Origin: Corynebacterium sp. J010B-136
GTDB taxonomy: Bacteria; Actinomycetota; Actinomycetes; Mycobacteriales; Mycobacteriaceae
Length of the DNA: 64,000 nucleotides
Direction of reading: 5' to 3'
NCBI RefSeq assembly: GCF_002967075.1
Contig: NZ_PUGE01000001.1
Location: forward strand, 496,001 to 560,000
Positions 59,674 to 64,000 of the stretch are shown piece after piece. The notes beneath the pieces are model-generated. The model saw nothing but the letters and a program-made list of their open reading frames with translations. It had not been told where the DNA came from and made no database searches. The translations under genes and the position numbers were made by a program. Positions within the stretch are counted from its first letter, which is position 1; every line of letters starts with the position of its first letter.

Positions 59674-60603
59674 TTAATCCAGTCCCTTGTCAGTCCGGCG
59701 CAAAATTACGCCTTCTCGCAGTGCCCACGGGCAGATTTCTAACTTTTCTAGGCCCAATGCACGCATCGATGCTTCAGCCACCAGGGCACCAGCAACGATT
59801 TGGTGCGACCTGTCGGAACTTACGCCCTCCAGATCGGCACGGTCTGCCGCAGTCATACGAGAAATAAAGTTTATCAGCTGACGCAAACCGGCAGCCGTCA
59901 ACGTTCTCTGGACGAACGGACCAGCTGAAGAAGGCGCCGAACCCGTCAAGCGTGACAAGGAGCGCAAAGTCTTCGAGGTACCAACCGCCAAACGGGCTGG
60001 ACCTAGAGTCTTCATGTGCTTTGCTGCATCCTCGAGCTCAGCATCGATGTAATCACGCAGCGCCTGCACATCTTTTTTGGCAGGTGGGTCAGTATCGAAC
60101 CAGTTATGTGTCAAACGCCCGGCACCCAGGTCCAAGGAAAATGCCATCTCTGGCTCTTCGTCTGAACCTGTAGATAGCTCAAGCGAGCCACCGCCGATAT
60201 CGATGTTGGTAATACGACCGGCTGACCAGCCATACCAACGACGCACCGCCAAGAAAGTCAGGCGCGCTTCTTCCTCACCGGACAAAATCTCTAGATGGAC
60301 GCCTGTTTCTTTCTCAACTAAGGCCAACACCTCATCGGAATTCGGCGCAGAACGCACAGCGGAGGTAGCAAAGGCAATGAACTCATCACAGTCCAGCTTT
60401 TTGCCCAGCTCAGACGCTTCTTTGACCGCGGAGATAAGCCTTTTGACGCCCTTGGCGTGAATGTTCCCGTCTTCGTCCAATTGCTCCACAAGGCGCAACG
60501 GAGTCTTCCAGTCACTCATCGGGGTCGGGCGACCGCCAACGGTGGCGTTGACTGCCACGAGATGGACAGTATTGCTTCCGACATCTAATACACCTAATCG
60601 CAC
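59674..60603 (-). CDS. ppx: Ppx/GppA-family exopolyphosphatase
   Basis: A 309-residue ASKHA-fold phosphatase. It has the phosphate-1 motif [17 protein letters not shown] at the N-terminus, then [16 protein letters not shown] with [11 protein letters not shown], and the phosphate-2 motif [20 protein letters not shown]. The short, single-lobe-pair form is typical of actinobacterial Ppx and lacks the HD domain of E. coli Ppx. It should split terminal phosphate from polyphosphate or pppGpp. Start is GTG 60603. Position beside senX3-regX3 fits phosphate handling. Confidence 0.88.
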   Translation of the reverse strand: MRLGVLDVGSNTVHLVAVNATVGGRPTPMSDWKTPLRLVEQLDEDGNIHAKGVKRLISAVKEASELGKKLDCDEFIAFATSAVRSAPNSDEVLALVEKETGVHLEILSGEEEARLTFLAVRRWYGWSAGRITNIDIGGGSLELSTGSDEEPEMAFSLDLGAGRLTHNWFDTDPPAKKDVQALRDYIDAELEDAAKHMKTLGPARLAVGTSKTLRSLSRLTGSAPSSAGPFVQRTLTAAGLRQLINFISRMTAADRADLEGVSSDRSHQIVAGALVAEASMRALGLEKLEICPWALREGVILRRTDKGLD

Positions 60604-60637
60604 ACCCCTAAGCGTAGTAGGTCTACCGTTGGTAAGT

Positions 60638-61570
60638 GTGAATCGCCCGGATTTTTTACAGCAGTATCAACCATCGTCGAAAACCGTTCACCTAGGTTTC
60701 CCCGAATTTTCTCCGGCGGCCGCATCCATCCGCGCAGGCCGCGAGTTAGCGCCGGACTTTCCACGGGAATGGTTTGAGTTCACCGACCCGGAAGATGAGT
60801 TCCACGTCTTTAGCGTGGATTTAACCTGGTTAGAGTCTCATTACACGTGCCAGTTCGGTACTGAGCGATGCTTCGGTATCGACTCCGAAAACCCCGATGT
60901 GGGTTGCTGTGGGCACGGCGCTTTCATGGCCGATGAAACCGACCGGGATCAGCTCTACGATGCTGTGGCGCAGATGCCTACCAAATATTGGCAAAATCGC
61001 CCAGCTGACACAGACGCCTTCCTATCGGCCGAAGATCCCCTCCAAATTGAGCCATGGCTCGTATGGGATGAACTCGATGGCGATGACGTCGAACCCGAGC
61101 CAGCATTGAAAACTAAAGTTTTAGATGGCGCCTGCATCTTTGCCAACCGCGCGGGCTGGGCCACCGGCGCCGGCTGCGCACTGCACCAGTGGGCAATGGC
61201 AGAAGACCAAGAACTTACGGTTGTAAAGCCTGAGGTTTGTTGGCAACTTCCTATCCGCCGGCATGAGGAATGGGAAGAGCGTACCGATGGCCAAGAAATC
61301 CTGCGCACCACTTTGGGCGAATACGACCGCCGCGGCTGGGGCAATGGCGGCGAAGATTTTGACTGGTACTGCACCACAGATTCCGCCTGCCACAACTCCC
61401 CCGAACCCATGTGGCGCTCCCACGTCTCTGAGCTGACCGCGCTAATGGGCAAAAAGGCTTATGAACTTCTAGCTGCACATTGCCAGCAGCGCGCACAACT
61501 TCGCGATGCAGCCAAGGCCGCAAACATTAAACTTCCCTTGCACCCAGCAAGCACAAAGGCCGGCTGGTAG
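60638..61570 (+). CDS. Conserved protein of unknown function, cysteine-rich
   Basis: A 310-residue soluble protein that I do not recognise by function. Cysteines cluster in two places: [10 protein letters not shown] followed by GCCGHGAF (about 73-94), and CTTDSACHN near residue 250, with a later HCQQR. The spacing resembles metal or Fe-S ligation similar to YkgJ-type proteins. Tryptophan is frequent. Start is taken as GTG 60638, since upstream frame overlaps ppx; no ribosome site is obvious. It diverges from ppx and converges on regX3. Homologues in corynebacteria occupy the same place. Confidence 0.7.
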   Translation: MNRPDFLQQYQPSSKTVHLGFPEFSPAAASIRAGRELAPDFPREWFEFTDPEDEFHVFSVDLTWLESHYTCQFGTERCFGIDSENPDVGCCGHGAFMADETDRDQLYDAVAQMPTKYWQNRPADTDAFLSAEDPLQIEPWLVWDELDGDDVEPEPALKTKVLDGACIFANRAGWATGAGCALHQWAMAEDQELTVVKPEVCWQLPIRRHEEWEERTDGQEILRTTLGEYDRRGWGNGGEDFDWYCTTDSACHNSPEPMWRSHVSELTALMGKKAYELLAAHCQQRAQLRDAAKAANIKLPLHPASTKAGW

Positions 61571-61588
61571 AAAACTACCAAGCCGGCC
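61558..61588. terminator. Terminator between the cysteine-rich protein gene and regX3
   Basis: GGCCGGCT-GGTAG (61558-61570) pairs with CTACC-A-AGCCGGCC (61575-61588) with one bulged base, overlapping the stop codon. On the minus strand CTTTGTG follows, so it best serves regX3. Confidence 0.75.
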
Positions 61589-61611
61589 CTGCTGCCAAGA
61601 TAGGTGACGAT

Positions 61612-62304
61612 TTAAGCCTCGTACTTGTATCCCAAGCCTCGTACCGTCACCAGGTGCTGAGGGCGAGATGGCTCTTGCTCAATCTTGGAGCGCAGGCGCT
61701 TGACGTGTACGTCGAGAGTCTTGGTATCTCCGACATAGTCAGCGCCCCAAATACGGTCAATGAGCTGACCGCGAGTCAGCACGCGTCCAGCGTTGCGCAG
61801 CAAGTATTCAAGCAGGTCGAATTCTTTTAGAGGCATCGAAATAGGTTCACCGTCGACGGAAACGATGTGGCGCTCCACGTCCATACGCACCCGGCCGCCT
61901 TCGAGAACCTGCTCTTCAAATTCTTCTTCTACTTCCACAACGTCTCCGCCGCGGCGCAGAACAGCGCGGATACGTGCAATAAGTTCACGAGAAGAATAAG
62001 GCTTGGTGACATAGTCATCGGCACCAAGTTCCAGGCCAACAACTTTGTCGATTTCTGAATCACGTGCAGTGACCATGATGACTGGTACGGAAGATGTCGC
62101 GCGCAATTGCTTACACACATCCGTGCCAGACATACCAGGCAGCATCAAATCAAGTAATACGATGTCCACATCGTGGCGTTCAAATTCCGCTAATGCGGTT
62201 TTCCCGTCGTGCGCAACGATTGGTTCAAACCCCTCTTTTCGAAGCAGGAATGCCAGCGGATCCGCCAACGATTCCTCGTCTTCAACGATGAGAATGGTCG
62301 TCAT
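61612..62304 (-). CDS. regX3: Phosphate-responsive response regulator RegX3
   Basis: A 230-residue OmpR/PhoB-type regulator. The receiver has the acidic pair in LIVEDEESL, phospho-acceptor Asp52 (VLLDLMLPG) and the conserved Lys in ADDYVTKPYSSREL. A winged-helix domain (about 130-228) ends HLVTVRGLGYKYEA. It overlaps senX3 by four bases (ATGA). In mycobacteria SenX3-RegX3 controls the phosphate-starvation response, and the gpmA-senX3-regX3 order is conserved there, which supports the assignment. Confidence 0.93.
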   Translation of the reverse strand: MTTILIVEDEESLADPLAFLLRKEGFEPIVAHDGKTALAEFERHDVDIVLLDLMLPGMSGTDVCKQLRATSSVPVIMVTARDSEIDKVVGLELGADDYVTKPYSSRELIARIRAVLRRGGDVVEVEEEFEEQVLEGGRVRMDVERHIVSVDGEPISMPLKEFDLLEYLLRNAGRVLTRGQLIDRIWGADYVGDTKTLDVHVKRLRSKIEQEPSRPQHLVTVRGLGYKYEA

Positions 62305-63554
62305 GAGGTTTTATCCTTTCGACGAGAAGCTGCCCGGGCAACTGCGGAATGCAGGTCAGCCTTCGGAGTCTTCTCATGTTCATTATCGGTCACCGCTGGA
62401 ATCTTTTCCGGTTCGGGCTCGTGATAAATAGGAAGTTCAATTGTAAAGGTTGAGCCGGTGCCAAGACGAGACCACAACTTGATGTTTCCTCCGTGATTGG
62501 CCACAACATGTTTTACAATTGCTAATCCTAGGCCAGTACCTCCGGTTTGCCGCGATCGGGCTTTATCAACACGGAAAAAGCGCTCAAAAACGCGCGCTTG
62601 GTCTTCAGTGTCAATACCGATTCCGCGGTCCGTGACGCGAATTGCCACGACATCATCATTGACGCGCTTTTGCGAGATCGACACCGGCATGGCCTCAGGC
62701 GAATAATGCACGGCGTTAGAAATTAGGTTGGATACCGCTGTCACCAACAAAGCCTTATCGCCTTTAACAAAAGCGCCTACGCTGACTCCGCGCGTGATTT
62801 GGATTTCATGTGCTTCGGCCGTGAGCTGATTACGCACGATGGCTTCATTAATCACCGCATCCACAGACACTGGTTCCAGCTCAGGTAGAGCCTCCGCACC
62901 CTGCAATTTCGACAGCGCGATCAACTCATTGACCATATCGGCCATGCGGTAGGCCTCTTTTTGTACCCGGGAACCGAAATACTCCACATGCTCTGGATCA
63001 TCTGGGGAATCCAACAGCGCCTCAGCCAGCAGCGCGATACCGCCAACGGGCGTTTTTAGCTCATGGGAAACATTGGCAACAAAGTCCCGGCGCGCTGATT
63101 CCATGCGGGTGGATTCGGATTCATCGGTGGCAAAGATGATGACAAAGCGGTCATCGATAAGCGTTAAAGGCTTCACCAGCGCACGGATCTGCAGCACGCG
63201 GTTGCCCGTGCGACGCTTCGACACGGAGTGATCGATGGTGCGCTCTTCTTTATCATCAAAGACTTTTTCGGCCACGCGCCACAGTTCCGGATTGATGCTG
63301 CGGTCGTGCACAATCGTCATTTCATGCGCAGCGGTATTAGACAAAATGACATCGCCGCTTTGATCCACCACCGTTACCCCAGTGGGTGCGCCTTGGATAG
63401 CTAGATGCAAAACCTGGCTGACGGTTGTGACCTGGTTGGCCTCAATCGAACTGGTTTGCCGTGAGCTTAAAATCCGACGCTGGATAAAACGCGAAACTGG
63501 CATTGCGGCAAGGCAGACGATAACGCCTGCGATAAATGCAATGACTACGGCCAC
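62301..63554 (-). CDS. senX3: Sensor histidine kinase SenX3
   Basis: A 417-residue membrane kinase. One or two N-terminal hydrophobic segments (about 1-21) lead to a PAS-like region (about 45-150; GAPTGVTVVDQSGDVILSN). The HisKA box is RDFVANVSHELKTPVGGIA with His164, and the HATPase domain has LISNAVHYSP, VTDRGIGID, FERFFRVD and GTGLGLAIVKHV. The start is GTG 63554 with AAGGAG four bases upstream. It senses phosphate status in mycobacteria, together with PstSCAB/PhoU; those genes are not in the window. Confidence 0.93.
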   Translation of the reverse strand: MAVVIAFIAGVIVCLAAMPVSRFIQRRILSSRQTSSIEANQVTTVSQVLHLAIQGAPTGVTVVDQSGDVILSNTAAHEMTIVHDRSINPELWRVAEKVFDDKEERTIDHSVSKRRTGNRVLQIRALVKPLTLIDDRFVIIFATDESESTRMESARRDFVANVSHELKTPVGGIALLAEALLDSPDDPEHVEYFGSRVQKEAYRMADMVNELIALSKLQGAEALPELEPVSVDAVINEAIVRNQLTAEAHEIQITRGVSVGAFVKGDKALLVTAVSNLISNAVHYSPEAMPVSISQKRVNDDVVAIRVTDRGIGIDTEDQARVFERFFRVDKARSRQTGGTGLGLAIVKHVVANHGGNIKLWSRLGTGSTFTIELPIYHEPEPEKIPAVTDNEHEKTPKADLHSAVARAASRRKDKTS

Positions 63555-63594
63555 TGATCTCCTTGTGTTTTAAACTTGGGTCTAACGTGAAAGC

Positions 63595-63624
63595 ACCCCA
63601 GGGAAATTATGCTCTCCCTGGGGT
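63595..63624 (-). terminator. Terminator of gpmA
   Basis: ACCCCAGGGA (63595-63604) pairs perfectly with TCCCTGGGGT (63615-63624). It lies 23 bases past the gpmA stop. The minus-strand tail is GCTTTCACG, so the T-run is short. It separates gpmA from senX3. Confidence 0.8.
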
Positions 63625-63647
63625 CTTTGTGCCAGCTGACTCTTTTC

Positions 63648-64000
63648 TTACTTGCCGCCTTGGGCTGCTACTGCTGCCGCACCAGCTGCTGCCGCTTCTG
63701 GATCAAGGTAGGTACCACCTGGGTTTACAACCTCGCCCGATTCGGTGATTTCGTAGACCAGTGGAATACCGGTTGGAATATTCAGACCTGCAATATCCTC
63801 ATCAGAGATATCGTCCAAGTACTTCACCAATGCGCGCAGGGAGTTACCGTGCGCTGCAATCAAAACAGTCTCACCGCGCTGTGCGCGTGGCAGGATTTCT
63901 TCCTTGAAGTACGGAATGAAACGCTCCACGACATCCTTCAAGCACTCCGTACGAGGAACGGTGTCCAGGTTTGCGTAACGGGCATCTTCGGACTGGGAGT
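63648..64000 (-). CDS. gpmA: 2,3-Bisphosphoglycerate-dependent phosphoglycerate mutase, C-terminal part
   Basis: The last 117 residues of a glycolytic phosphoglycerate mutase whose start is beyond the right edge. The reading frame is open to base 64000: [20 protein letters not shown] precedes [21 protein letters not shown]. The second catalytic histidine lies in [18 protein letters not shown], and [12 protein letters not shown] follows, as in GpmA. An apparent TTG start at 63941 is only an internal leucine codon. An Ala-rich tail ([18 protein letters not shown]) ends the protein. Confidence 0.93.
   Translation of the reverse strand, partial: SQSEDARYANLDTVPRTECLKDVVERFIPYFKEEILPRAQRGETVLIAAHGNSLRALVKYLDDISDEDIAGLNIPTGIPLVYEITESGEVVNPGGTYLDPEAAAAGAAAVAAQGGK

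Overview
The window looks like a core chromosomal segment of a Corynebacterium species. Gene order follows the Corynebacterium/Mycobacterium core: gpmA-senX3-regX3, ppx, proC, a BldC-like HTH protein and bS22, a HAD-IB phosphatase, a glutaredoxin-like protein, hemA-hemC-hemD-hemB, hemE-hemY-hemL, ResBC-type cytochrome c maturation, and a broad menaquinone locus. Base composition is moderately GC-rich. Several genes have a clean -10 box ending seven bases before their ATG, which fits the leaderless mRNAs common in this genus. The species cannot be named from the sequence alone.

Layout. 1-2 kb: end of a CitMHS-type transporter, a DUF222/HNH (13E12-family) gene preceded by two inverted DnaA boxes, and tRNA-Tyr. 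2-24 kb: menaquinone and envelope genes (ispB-type polyprenyl synthase, menJ, menG, mgtA, menD, menC, menB, menE). These are interleaved with an ABC exporter plus divergent two-component system, an S41 protease, a VWA-domain surface protein, a DoxX protein and a manganese uptake unit (mntR with mntABCD). 25-31 kb: a likely accessory catabolic unit, a LysR regulator diverging from prpF-tctC-tctAB, next to malic enzyme. 32-37 kb: an MFS exporter, menA, an AEC transporter, a Fes-like esterase and small membrane proteins. 37-42 kb: ccsB, resB, ccdA and a TlpA-like thioredoxin. 42-55 kb: heme synthesis from glutamyl-tRNA (hemA, hemL, hemB, hemC, hemD, hemE, hemY), with two Corynebacterium-type membrane proteins of unknown role. 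55-64 kb: the conserved glutaredoxin-to-gpmA block.

How it fits together. Menaquinone and heme c are the two redox cofactors of the corynebacterial cytochrome bcc-aa3 respiratory chain, and most of the genes for both lie here. menF, menH and the last steps of heme synthesis (hemH, hemQ) are not in the window. SenX3-RegX3 is expected to sense phosphate limitation beside ppx. MntR very probably represses mntABCD through a perfect 7-bp inverted repeat 20 bases before mntA.

The least explained parts are: the prpF-tct cluster with two near-identical 17-bp palindromes; the membrane-less histidine kinase facing an ABC exporter across an 18-bp perfect palindrome; the VWA gene whose promoter overlaps a DtxR-like box; and low-complexity membrane proteins beside menD, hemB and ppx. 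Both window ends cut genes (CitMHS transporter on the left, gpmA on the right). I found no CRISPR array, insertion sequence or prophage.
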